From Lytechinus variegatus (taxonomy: Eukaryota > Echinodermata > Echinoidea > Temnopleuroida > Toxopneustidae), in contig NC_054757.1 in assembly GCF_018143015.1 (NCBI RefSeq), forward strand, positions 24,201,785-24,265,784: a stretch of 64,000 nucleotides of DNA. The letters run 5' to 3'. The position numbers and the translations under genes are program-made. The notes beneath the pieces were generated by a model. It saw nothing but the letters and a program-made list of their open reading frames with translations, was not told the origin of the DNA and did not search any database. Shown piece after piece: positions 34,901 through 42,589 of this stretch. Every line of letters starts with the position of its first letter. Within the stretch, counting starts at the first letter, position 1.

Positions 34901-35873
34901 TTTAACCATCATTGGTATAAACTCATTTAGTCTAATACTAATTTTCACTTTAATCTACTTATTATTTTGCACTTTCTCAAATGAAAATTTGGTTTATCTA
35001 ATCATTAGACCAATTTGCTTTTGGACAAATTAGCAGTAGCCTAACTGGTAATTAGCCAAAACTGTAAATGGACTAAACGATAATCATACCATATTGGGTG
35101 AGGCAAAATGGAACGTAGACTCAGGTGGCATTTTATGGTTGTAAAGAGCAATCAAGATCATGTTATCAATCACACTTCAATATTTATAGCACTCAGATCA
35201 ATTGGTTTCAGAGTGATGACATTAATGACCTTATGCTGGTTCATTGAAAACCATTGATTGTTTTATTACTTTCACATGTGGCTGCTGGATCCACAATCAA
35301 TTAGACAAAATGAGTTTTCTGAGTGTTTTTCCAGCACAGATTTCAATTGGAACAAAATATTGATTTTTTCTCTCTTTTGTTGATGAACATTTAATGTAAG
35401 CAGAATTAATAGAGAAAAAGAAAAGGAGGAAGAGAAGGAGTCAGGCTTTTGTGCTTTTAATTTCTATCTGCCCCATTCCTTATCTTTACAGTAATCTCTT
35501 TACACTTTTATTAAGATGTGAACAACTCTTCTTCTCTCCTACCTGACCAGGTAATGACAGGTATCCCAGTCGATTACAAGAGGCTAGAGTTCCCCTCTTA
35601 CCACGGGACACCTGTACTAGAGCTAACGTCTATGGAAGGAAGCTTACCGATAAGATGCTATGTGCTGGGTATCTACAGGGCGGTATTGACAGCTGTGATG
35701 GTGACAGCGGTGGTCCATTGGTCTGTGAGAATAGTGAATCCATATGGAAGGTCGTTGGTGTGACATCATGGGGGTATGGCTGCGCTCAGCCTAATGCACC
35801 AGGCGTGTATGCAGTGGTTACTCAATACTTAAGTTGGATTAATGAGAAGAAAATTACCCGGACCTGTTTGTAA
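7744..35873 (+). CDS. Mosaic trypsin-like serine protease, PAN-LDLa-SRCR-LDLa-SRCR-trypsin (neurotrypsin-like), 5' end missing
   Basis: Ten exons join in frame: 7744-7995, 11432-11554, 12105-12264, 13412-13593, 20538-20651, 31673-31823, 32516-32694, 33332-33515, 34535-34791 and 35551-35873. They give about 641 residues. Domains in order are PAN/apple (1-84), LDLa (85-125), SRCR (126-239), LDLa (240-277), SRCR (278-387) and S1 trypsin (388-641). All three catalytic residues are present, with an R|IIGG activation site, so an active protease cleaved into two disulfide-linked chains is expected. SRCR and LDLa modules normally bind protein ligands and calcium outside the cell, so the product should be secreted or membrane-anchored. 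The first exon begins with the last 2 nt of a codon, so at least one upstream exon is missing. Neurotrypsin shares the SRCR-trypsin layout but has a kringle and no PAN or LDLa, so orthology is not claimed. Domain calls are firm; family naming is inference. Confidence 0.88.
9050..9528. repeat. Diverged tandem duplication, ~240-bp unit x2
   Basis: Both halves share TGTCATATCAT, TATCAGTCAATTTTGGTCAA, TGAGATAT-AGGGGATTTCC and CATTGGAAACGTA-CTGTAGC in the same order, with substitutions and small indels. Confidence 0.75.
11040..11260 (+). repeat. Non-LTR retroelement 3' end
   Basis: The sequence carries GGACCCCATTGGAAATAAGC, CATGGGCTATCCTGTCAA and a terminal (CAAT)n run. This is the typical 3' tail arrangement of truncated LINE copies in marine invertebrates, recalled as a pattern and not matched to a named family. 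Confidence 0.5.
11432..11554 (+). CDS. Exon: LDL-receptor class A module 1
   Basis: This exon of 123 nt is phase 1-1, with acceptor TTTACAG and donor GTATGT. It carries all six cysteines and the calcium-cage signature [16 protein letters not shown]. The module is encoded by a single symmetrical exon, as is usual for LDLa repeats spread by exon shuffling. Confidence 0.92.
12105..12264 (+). CDS. Exon: SRCR domain 1, N-terminal half
   Basis: The exon starts in phase 1 after TACTTTAG and ends in phase 2 before GTATTC. It encodes the SRCR core [26 protein letters not shown] and VVCRQLGYS. The open frame continues upstream of the acceptor to 11996, but that part is intronic and shows no domain homology. 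Confidence 0.9.
12546..12720 (+). repeat. Tc1/mariner-like MITE remnant, copy 1
   Basis: It shares GTGGTGCT, AGAAAATGAA-ATATTTGAAG, TCAGGTGATA-AATATTACATTCAAT and GTTTGTTTTTCTGGG with 62122-62300. The better-preserved copy starts TACAGTGGTGCTCAAAAGTT, which resembles a Tc1/mariner end at a TA site. The open frames found in both copies are repeat-borne, not genes. Confidence 0.65.
13412..13593 (+). CDS. Exon: SRCR domain 1, C-terminal half
   Basis: The acceptor is the AAATCAG after a polypyrimidine run at about 13391-13403. It adds one nucleotide to complete the split Arg codon and leads into [14 protein letters not shown], then the core [18 protein letters not shown] and a final LC. Six cysteines in total and a two-exon structure place this in SRCR group A. 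The donor is AAG|GTCTGA. Confidence 0.88.
13719..15283. mobile_element. TTAA-flanked element (piggyBac-like ends), copy 1, with internal insertion
   Basis: The left edge is TTAA then CCCTAAATAGACTTGGCTAT; the right edge is AGCCCAGTCCTTTTAGGG then T and TTAA. It is the inverted, longer relative of 38394-39111, sharing CGCCTAAGAAGACTGGGG and the TATGCATAAA / AGTGACTAAATAATGCCC region. The extra length comes from AT-rich sequence around 14100-15170. No transposase is encoded. Confidence 0.75.
15563..16910. mobile_element. Nested hAT-like element with perfect 8-bp target duplication
   Basis: CCCCATCA stands at 15563-15570 and 16903-16910. The ends are CAGGCGCATAGCCAGG and, inverted, CAACCAAGTAGCCAGG, each followed by G/C-rich tracts. 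It is inserted within the larger element above. Host sequence CAACTCACTG occurs on both sides, outside the duplication. Confidence 0.8.
17545..17640. repeat. GTCATGGAAAATCCTGGAAA repeat fragment
   Basis: A run of TCATGGAAAA / CCTGGAAAGTCAGGGAATTT motifs, related to the ends of the 18516-18967 element. Confidence 0.5.
18516..18967. mobile_element. 450-bp MITE with ~40-bp inverted ends
   Basis: The left end at 18523-18556 reads CCAGAAATTTGAAAACAG and continues AATTCCATGACTTTT. The right end at 18924-18967 is its inverse with very few differences. No coding. Confidence 0.8.
19938..20393. mobile_element. TTAA-flanked MITE, 456 bp
   Basis: TTAA is followed by AGGGCCCAGCAACTGACAAA and TCATGG. The other end is the inverse (CCATGATTTGTCAATAAAAG, then GTCGCTTTAA) with an imperfect middle. 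This is a separate family from the CCCTAAA-ended element. Confidence 0.65.
20538..20651 (+). CDS. Exon: LDL-receptor class A module 2
   Basis: This exon of 114 nt is phase 1-1, with acceptor CCAACAG and donor GTAAGT. Six cysteines are present, with the calcium motif [16 protein letters not shown]. It is isolated by introns of 6.9 kb upstream and 11.0 kb downstream, both filled with mobile elements. Confidence 0.92.
23492..24740. mobile_element. Foldback-type element carrying a 110-bp minisatellite
   Basis: Outer arms are packed with TCCGAT motifs (23520-23600 and 24655-24722). Inside them, GATTTGTTTTGATCTCCGAC recurs about five times on the left, and its inverse (GTCGGAGATCAAAACAAATT) occurs once on the right at about 24554. 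Ends are weakly inverted (TAATGCTGTAAC and TAGAGCAATTAC); no target duplication was seen. No coding. Confidence 0.6.
23985..24490. repeat. 110-bp minisatellite, about 4.6 copies
   Basis: GTTGTAGAGAAGGTGAATAT starts at 24031, 24141, 24251 and (with a change) 24361, and a partial copy at 24471. Spacing is exactly 110 bp each time. Central copies are almost identical; the outer ones diverge. Confidence 0.93.
25205..25400 (+). repeat. Dispersed repeat, copy 1 (related to 49430-49721)
   Basis: It shares GTGACATCATCAG-TTCTCC-TTT-CATAC, CCAGGAT and AACTGTTTTGTAAAATTAA with the ZSWIM8 intron copy, in the same order. Moderately diverged. Confidence 0.6.
25450..25600 (+). repeat. SINE copy (fragment)
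   Basis: CCTAGGTGAGGTAAATGG, then TTACCCGGCAAGATTTTATT and CCTTGAAT match the 33640-33830 copy closely. It lacks the tRNA-like head. Confidence 0.65.
25710..25949 (-). other. Possible small exon with CxxC motif, unknown
   Basis: An ATG-initiated minus-strand frame encodes 79 residues beginning [10 protein letters not shown], with ICQTCGGRL, an acidic run KEEEE and several charged residues. The composition is more protein-like than the surrounding AT-rich intron. A good donor (CCG|GTATGT) lies inside the frame after PLPVP, so it could be a first coding exon or part of a retroposed gene. The paired CxxC alone does not identify a family. The opposite-strand frame is Ser-rich and looks like its shadow. 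Confidence 0.25.
26421..26615. repeat. 98-bp direct duplication
   Basis: CAGAATGCCGTGTCTCGACG recurs at 26431 and 26529 with its following ~75 bp (ACGCATTGGGTTTT, GCGTTTCATTCAGATTGT, CTACTCGAGAAC). Confidence 0.9.
27361..27547. mobile_element. 177-bp MITE with 14-bp perfect inverted ends
   Basis: CAGGGGCCGCGGAA at 27366 and its inverse ending at 27542 are flanked by TATTG on both sides. Internal G-run and C-run arms surround a short AT-rich core. Confidence 0.8.
28190..29941. mobile_element. 1.75-kb TIR element nested in the 3.8-kb element
   Basis: TAAGCCTGAG at 28190-28199 and its inverse at 29932-29941. Inward, both arms carry CGGTGTTCGA and ATCGATCGAACA motifs. The ends resemble hAT ends, but the 8-bp flanks do not match. 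Open frames here are short and not recognisable. Confidence 0.65.
30923..31009 (-). repeat. tRNA-like sequence (SINE head or tRNA pseudogene)
   Basis: Read on the minus strand it has an A-box-like GGCTGAGTAGTCTAAGGC and a consensus B box GGTTCGATTCC. The ends (AGTGCTGTGGC and GCCACAGCACT) pair over 11 bp. The T-arm and anticodon arm do not fold canonically, so a working tRNA is unlikely. Confidence 0.6.
31033..31123. repeat. Small foldback with C-run and G-run arms
   Basis: CCCCCCTTGACTCAAAGTAT and, 50 bp on, the inverse ACACTTTGAGACAAGGGGGG. The arms are about 25 bp with few mismatches. Confidence 0.75.
31246..31390. mobile_element. Degenerate relative of the CAGGGGCCGCGG MITE
   Basis: It shares a G-run left arm, CAAAAACATACAAATTACCA / TGTGATTTTTT, and CACTTTCAAAACTGTTCCGC with 27366-27542. 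The left end is decayed. Confidence 0.55.
31673..31823 (+). CDS. Exon: SRCR domain 2, N-terminal half
   Basis: The exon runs from acceptor ATCTTGTAG (phase 1) to donor GTAAGA (phase 2). It encodes [26 protein letters not shown] and VVCNQLNIK. The phase-2 break lies at the same place in the SRCR fold as in SRCR 1. Confidence 0.92.
31824..32515 (+). other. Intron splitting SRCR 2
   Basis: A 692-bp intron; its only recognisable content is the 149-bp MITE at 32240-32388. Confidence 0.7.
32240..32388. mobile_element. 149-bp MITE with ~38-bp inverted ends
   Basis: GGGGCCTGTTGCATAAAACT, then TTTTACCTGAGAAAACTC at the left; the right end is the inverse with three differences near the tip. The element is mostly arms, so it could form a strong hairpin. 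Confidence 0.85.
32516..32694 (+). CDS. Exon: SRCR domain 2, C-terminal half
   Basis: The acceptor is TCAATAG; one nucleotide completes the Lys codon. [16 protein letters not shown] follows, then [21 protein letters not shown] and VGVEC. The donor GTGAGT leaves phase 1. With the preceding exon this makes a six-cysteine group A SRCR. Confidence 0.92.
33332..33515 (+). CDS. Exon: activation peptide and trypsin domain start (His57)
   Basis: The exon encodes a linker PCGVRG whose cysteine would tether the light chain, then the activation site MAR|IIGG, WPWQAQL, and [17 protein letters not shown]. The catalytic His codon is at 33502-33504. The donor after CAAAG is GTCAGG, phase 2. Confidence 0.95.
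33640..33830 (+). repeat. SINE copy in a trypsin-domain intron
   Basis: CACTCAACCCAGGTGAGGTG, AATGGGTACCTGACAGGATT and TTTGAATGCATGAGCG are followed by GGGGTAATAGTAATAATA and a short AT tail. Same family as 25450-25600 and, inverted, 57595-57812. Confidence 0.7.
34535..34791 (+). CDS. Exon: trypsin domain middle (Asp102)
   Basis: The exon encodes VRLGEHH, the catalytic Asp in NNDIAVIRL (codon 34665-34667), the cysteine in VTPACLP that would pair with the activation-peptide cysteine, and [10 protein letters not shown]. Splicing is TTAG|G (phase 2 in) and ACAG|GTAAAT (phase 1 out). Confidence 0.95.
34792..35550 (+). other. Last protease intron
   Basis: A 759-bp intron between the Asp102 and Ser195 exons. 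AT-rich; nothing else recognised. Confidence 0.7.
35551..35873 (+). CDS. Exon: trypsin domain end (Ser195) and stop
   Basis: The acceptor is CTGACCAG. The exon encodes RDTC, KMLCAGY, and the active-site loop [13 protein letters not shown] with the catalytic Ser codon at 35706-35708. [16 protein letters not shown] follows, and the protein ends ...TRTCL-TAA. Asp189 with Gly216 and Gly226 predicts cleavage after Arg or Lys. Residue 192, usually Gln in trypsins, is Asp here. Confidence 0.95.
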
Positions 35874-38260
35874 TGTGGTCCTTTGAGTGAATTCAACCAT
35901 CATCTTCATATCATGGAATTCATATGACAGTTCAATATGTATATAAAAAAATATGTTACAAATCTGAGCAAGTTCATAAGTTAACCCATGGGAGACTGAT
36001 CTAGCATGTATGCTGGTTGGAGTATAGCGAGAACATGTGTTATATCAAAATCATAGTCTTTAAATGGTTAAGAGGTCAGGGAATTTTATTGATAGCATTT
36101 TTCAGATAACATTTGATAGAATAACACGTGATCCTAGTAATCTTCAAGCTTGCAATTTGGATGCGACAACTTAGACTACGATCCATGAGTTAAAAAATAT
36201 AGAATTGAGATTCATGAACTTCCAATGATTCAATCAATACCTTTTCTCTTTCAGCAAGATATACTAAATTCATTCAAAGGCTTACAGGATGTTATTAAAG
36301 CCCCATTCACAATTGTTTTAGCACTATTTGAGAGGGTGTGTGTGAGGAATAACTTAATTGTCATCATAATATCTCTAATGTAGTGTAAGCATGTGTTCCA
36401 TGCATTCAAATGAAGATCCCATTCTGATTTGATTTATTCTTCATCCATGTATGTTTTTTAGAGATTATATTCTTTGCAATGTAACTATTCATGCTTTTCA
36501 TAATCAGTGCTTTTGAATCCTGGGTTTTGCATCACTGCCTTTGATGATTGTATCAATAATACATGCTGCTCTAAGATATCAGTTTTAATGTTGACTTACA
36601 TGTAGATGAATGGGTAACACATCATAGGGTATAATCTCATGAGATCAGATGTTACACATGCCTTCATTCATTGATTTAGGAATGTACACGTGGATCAAAA
36701 TCATTGTTGAAGTCAAAATGAAATAGTCCATTTACCTCATTTGCCTGGATATTTGTTTCTATCTCATTCTCTTTAAGTAATACATAAATGTTTAAAGAGT
36801 GGGTACAAAAAGTCTTTTTTATAAAACAGTGCATATCATAGAAATACATAAAATCAGAAAATTAGACAATAAATATATTTTTGTATTTCAAATGTGAACA
36901 AATATTGAGTGTGACCACATGTAAAGATAATTTTGCAGAAAAAGAAACTTTTCCCTAAAAGTCCAAATATTTGTATTATCAAGCAATAATAATTGGGTTT
37001 TAGCCTATTTGTGCATCTCAGCAGTGTACCAGTTGTAGCTGTCAGATTATATTTCATTAATTGTAAGTTATTCCTGCCTACTATTGTTTTTAGGAGAGGA
37101 GAAATTAGTAATCTGGGCAAAAAAAGCCAAAGTCTTGATTTGATTTGTGTCCTTTGTCATTATGTCTGCTGGAATCATACCAAGGGACTTGTGCCATCCA
37201 TCACAGATTGTATGACTTTTAGTGTCTATTCATACAGAACCAATAGGTTACTGTAATTGGCCGATATTAGTTTTATGGGAAGTAAATTGTGTCATTATTC
37301 AATGATTCAAGGTCTCTGTGGCAATTGTGAGTTATTCATGAAAACATGTTTTGTTAATGCAAAGGTGGTGTGGTTACTTCTTTGTTATATTTGAGAAGTA
37401 ACACATTTCTTGCCTTTCTGGGCAGCGGAAAGATTTCCCTCTTGTGTAGCTGCTAATACAAACACATTGTGTTTGTTGAATAAGTGACTAAAGTGATGAA
37501 AGGCATATCAAACTATTACAATAGGAGGAAAAGGTAAGCTAATTGGGAAAGAGGAGAGGGACGTTGCTAGATAAATACAACCATCTAAAGTTTATGATCT
37601 AATAAATGTAAATAGATATAACTCTGGCACTGATAAAACGGTGGTCCCTTGCATATCTCCTGATTACTCACATGGATTTGTCTAGATATACTGTAGTCCA
37701 ATTTAAAATGTTTTTTCCTCTATTCTAAATACTGGAATACTCTAAAAAGTCATATGGATTTTGTGCAAAGTGTAGGCAGTCCTGCTGTAATAATGTAAAA
37801 TACCCCGATGAAAATAACCTCATTACGTTTTCTGTTGAATTGTTCAGAAGTCTTCTCCCATTGTAGTGTGTATTGTAGATTATAGCAATATCAAACTGTT
37901 AATACCATCCTGCTTTTTTGTTTGATTCTTGATTAAAGAATAAGGCTTTTTTATGTAATGATGTAGAAATGTTTATCAGTGGAAGATGTTGCTCATGTGC
38001 CTGTAATTGTTTTGCTTCTAAACAATGGTTAACATAACATTGACATGATGCGAAATTTCAATTAAATTACAATATTAGGATTTGAACATTAATTGATGGT
38101 AAGATTATTTGTTGAAATATTAATGAAGTGATCATGTGAACTATATTTGCAATTATTTTAATATTCAATGTACACATTATATTTTTAATACACTGTTTGT
38201 TTGTTAGAACTGTGGTTGACTCTTTCCCCATTGGAAACAAATGAAACATTGTGATCTTTA
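35874..38260 (+). other. Protease 3' UTR and downstream sequence
   Basis: AT-rich, no coding. The first AATAAA after the stop is at 36868-36873, and another good candidate is near 38259 (TTAATAAAAGGC). Which is used cannot be told from sequence alone. Confidence 0.4.
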
Positions 38261-38393
38261 ATAAAAGGCAACTGATTAAAAAGTTATATTTTTTTCTGTT
38301 TATTTTTGAAAGATAGAAAAAGGAGATGAATTTAAGGGTTATACATGTTTATATAAAAATGTAACAGTCTAATTTTAGACAGATCATCTCTGT

Positions 38394-39111
38394 TTAACCC
38401 TAAAACATCGGGGGATTCAGCCCCCCCTCGACATTTTTCGTGATAAATCCGCCGCGCAAATTTTTTTTACTGTGTCGCTTGCTGACTTTTTACTTTCAAG
38501 TCTGGCGCAAATTTTGAGACCAAAATTGTGACCCCCGGGTACGCGTTTCCGAAATTACGCAACATTTTGTAAGTGCATGCAGACCCCAAATTACTCAAAA
38601 ATGTGAATTTGTGTACAAATCCAATGCAAATAGTGTTTTTAGCCAAAATTCATAAATGTACCATTATTTTTCCTTTTACTGCTTAAAATCAATTAATTTT
38701 ATCTTTTTATGGTCAAAATAAAGTCCCCGACAATGTCCATCGAAAAAAACAATAAAAAACAAAAAGTAGAAAAACAAAGAAATACATAAGAAAATAAATG
38801 TGATGTTGAAATTTTTTTTAATTTGATCAGATGCCTATCTATAGTATGTGAAACAAAAATTAGCATTTCAGGGGCATTATTTTGTTAATTAGAGCAAACT
38901 TATGATCTTATGCATAAATTAGCATAATTAATGAGACATGAGATTTTTGCAGAATTTGATGCTACAGTTTTGTAGATAATGCCATGGGTAATGCGTGTGC
39001 CAATTTTCGTCGCGATCACGCGATCGACGGCCGAGATCATAAGGGGGGCTGAATCAGCCCCCCCCCCCCGTCTTCTTAGGCGTTGAAATAGCCCAGTCTA
39101 TTTAGGGTTAA
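38394..39111. mobile_element. TTAA-flanked element (piggyBac-like ends), copy 2
   Basis: TTAA at 38394 is followed by CCCTAAAACATCGGGGGATT; the right end is TCTATTTAGGG then TTAA at 39108-39111. G-run and C-run arms around GATTCAGCC / GGCTGAATC lie just inside each end. It is 710 bp between the TTAA sites, non-coding, and inverted relative to 13719-15283. Confidence 0.85.
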
Positions 39112-39384
39112 TACATGCATTATGAAATAAAGATTGTTTGCATGTTGTGAAGTAAACACCAAACACTGACTGATTGCATTATTTGTACCTTGTGTATAAA
39201 AGGAGTTGAACGAGTTATGCTAAACTTACTTCAGACAAGACTTGGGCAATAAAGTATATAGGGAAGAGCATTTGGACTGTATACCTGTAAATAGAAGAGG
39301 GGGTCAAACTGACTAATCTTGAAATAATTGAGAACCTTTCTGCCAGATCAGGAAATATTAGAACAATTCCCTTCTTTCACTTTT

Positions 39385-39560
39385 TTATAGTCTCACCTGA
39401 ATAGCAGAGCGAGACCCCGGCGCGATATGAAGTTCAATCATATTGAATGAATTTCTGATCACGTTAAGCGGGGGCATCTGAGTCCTTTGGACAAGTCAAA
39501 TTTTTAGTTCCACTCAAAATAACTTTCCATTTTGTAGGATTTAATCCAGGTCTAATCATA
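39385..39560. repeat. GTCTCACCTG repeat fragment
   Basis: TAGTCTCACCTGAATAGCAG, then AGCGAGACCCC is the same terminal hairpin motif as at 52766-52791, without the tandem array. Confidence 0.6.
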
Positions 39561-40195
39561 TTGGTTCTCACACCCAATCGTGAATTGTTTTGGAACCCAT
39601 TCATGATTGAAAACTCCTAAAGAATGTAATACAAAGAAGAAAAGAATATTCATACGATTGGAAAGTAATCCACTTTAGAGGTGGAAATATTTGAAGAGGA
39701 GTTAATTGGAGAGGAAAAACATTTTCTTATATTAACTCCAGTTCAAAAGTCAAATCAAACTACAAAAATATTTCCTATCATTGTATGTGTCCTATATTCT
39801 ACATATAGTAAAGATCTACATGTACATTGCTAAGTGCATCAAACCATTGTAAAGTTCATGTTTGCTCTGGTAATTACATTTTGAAACATGACTTGACAGC
39901 TTTGATGAATTGGTTTATTTTTCTAGATGAGACAATGAAAAAGCAATCAAGAAATTCTAGTTCTGCTTCAAAGATTTTGGGTGTGATCGTTAACGCATGG
40001 CTTCATTGTTCCTCTACAATCACGTGACATTACATGCCTCCAGGGCAAATATTTCCCTCCACAGAACTATTCCTTTGTACCGATACTATCTCTCTTTCAC
40101 CTCCTCTCCCCTATGCATCTCCAGTTCTAACATAATTTTATTTCTTCTCTCCACCTCTTATTCTACTTCCTCAACTTTTTTCTATTCTTTCCTCT

Positions 40196-40300
40196 TAGGC
40201 CCGTATTCTGAAGTCACGGTTTAATTTAAACTCTGATTTAAAGTTGTGGTTTAACCATGGATAGCCAATAGCGGGATAAAACAGAAGAATTTAAATGTAC
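40196..40300. repeat. MITE fragment
   Basis: GGCCCGTATTCTGAAGTCAC, then GGTTTAATTTAAACTC resembles one end of a common TIR element type. No second end was found. Confidence 0.35.
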
Positions 40301-40817
40301 ATGTATAGGCTAATTGTTCTCTCAAATCATTCTTTACTGTTTTTAGGATAAATAAGATTTTTGTTCACCATTCAGGAGTGAGGAAAGAGCACAGTCAACA
40401 TAAAAAACATATTATGTAAGGAAAATTGTGAAAATGTTGCTTTCCATAATTTTAACACAGAGATAGACCATGGCCCAAGTCAAACCTAACAGCATACTGG
40501 CTAATGTCTCAATATACAGTACTCCTTTCTCCTTGGCTTGCTCTTCCCTATTGGATCAATACCCATTACACCTTTTACTCTTCTCCCCTTTCACCCTTTG
40601 AAGCCTGTACCCCCCCCCCCCCCCCTTCACTATGGATAACATGTATTAAACAAATCACAGTACAAGAAAAGAGATAATCTAAATTGAAAACTTCTGTTCA
40701 GCAAGACAAAAATTTAATGCAGAAACCATGGATACAGCTCGAAACACGCAAGAGTACACATAGATACAATGCTACAACTTGCAAGTTAAAACATCAAAGA
40801 GAATTGGGGCTCTACAA

Positions 40818-40851
40818 GTCCCATGCACACACACACACTCACACACACTTC
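40818..40851. repeat. (CA)n microsatellite
   Basis: An interrupted CACACACA run. Confidence 0.85.
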
Positions 40852-42589
40852 ATAAGCATACAAACAGGAGAAGACTCAAATATATGCATCCACACACAAA
40901 CATTCATAAAACTTTGCTAAACCATCTGGGTGCAGCCTTACAAAGAGCTATGATTAATCCAATCAATCTTACCAATGGAAATCAATGTCATAATTATTCA
41001 TCTAGGATATGTACACAATGTCCTTTTAAAAATAAATTAAGGTGCAAATTGAATTTTCAAGAAATTAATATATGCATGAGTCTATTTAAAGCAAGCACAA
41101 ATCCAGAGTCACACCTCAATAGGGTGCGAATTGCCTGAAATATTTGACAAGCCCCCCCCAAAAAAAATTATAATCATTAGCCCCAAATACTGGACATACA
41201 TGTATCTATCGGATAAAATTCGACAAGCCAAAAAATGTATTAAAAATGTCAAAAGGGTTCTCGCTGTTATTACGGGATGCGCAATTACTGCATTTTTCAC
41301 ATTTTACTCTAGACCTGTGCCATACAAGTAGTAATAAGTCATCAAGATATACACTTTAAACAGTCATATATATTCTAGATGTAAGCATTGCTAGCTTTCT
41401 ATAGTTGAGATTAATCAGATCACTTGTAGCTCTTTGTAAGACAGTGACCTGGTGTTATCTTTGGTTGTTTCATTCAAACAAAGTCATGCTAATTCTCAAA
41501 CTCACTCACATTTTACTATCATACTTAAAAAGAAGACATATATCTATATATTACACATTTCTATTGTATTCATCTCGAGTTTTGAGTAAAACATGTAAAA
41601 TAGACTTTTTGTTTTGTTTCCTCCTTACATTGGGGAGCTAAAACACACAGTCATGATTCAACATAAATGCATCATTCATGGTTTCATAGTTTCATTTTGT
41701 TTGAATTTTGAGGTAAAATTGTAGGATAGGAAATGAAATATAACTTTGAAATCAACTAATAACAAAGTCAGGGCGGAAAATTCAGTTTTTAACCAGAATT
41801 ACCTTAAACATGTATCCAGTGATAAATTCAGTGTGTAATTAATCTTATGTAATTTGAACACAGTATCATGCTGTGTAATTGCACGTTTAAAATGTTGTAT
41901 GTACATCTTTGTAGATAGAAAATGGTGCATTTTGCTAAAAAAGTGAAATATGTTGTATATTTGGGTAAGAAGTGCAGAAATTCATTGCCATCTCTTTCAG
42001 TTGCATTTTTTTTAATCATAAAAGATTGGGCTATTTTTATGCCTACATAGACAGGGATACAAGAGTCTTTCATTTTTTTGAATGATTCTTTCTTTTCTTA
42101 AAATAGGACAAATATAATATGTTTCAACTATCCTATTTAAGAAAAAGGAATTATATTTTTCTCTCTTTTCAGTGGTTTTCCGAATCATACAGATGAATGA
42201 TCCTATAGTGATGCATCCTTGTAAGACCAGAATTATAACATATCACATTCAAAGACTAAATGCCTAAGGGCAAAACTTGTTTCCTTTTTATGCAAGCCAA
42301 TTCTGTTGCCATTCATCTGCACCTGCCCTGCAAAAAGAAGTGAACACTCTGGTTGTTATGATGACAAATGTGTATGAATGACAATCTTTACAATATATTA
42401 GACTCTGTATTTGAAGTTCATGAAAATGTGAAAATCAAGTTGGTTCTCCGGGTGTTTCCGAAATGGTTTCAAAATCCAAAATACAGTTACATTTTCAATA
42501 ATATGCTCTAATAAAATCGTGATTGAAATCCTTATTGCTCCTGTTGAGTATTCTCAATTCTTGTTATTCCAACAATTAGAACAATATAG

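Noticed and set aside
13723..39107. Telomere-like CCCTAAA sequences
   Set aside because: Single copies only, each at a TTAA-flanked element end; no tandem telomeric repeat.
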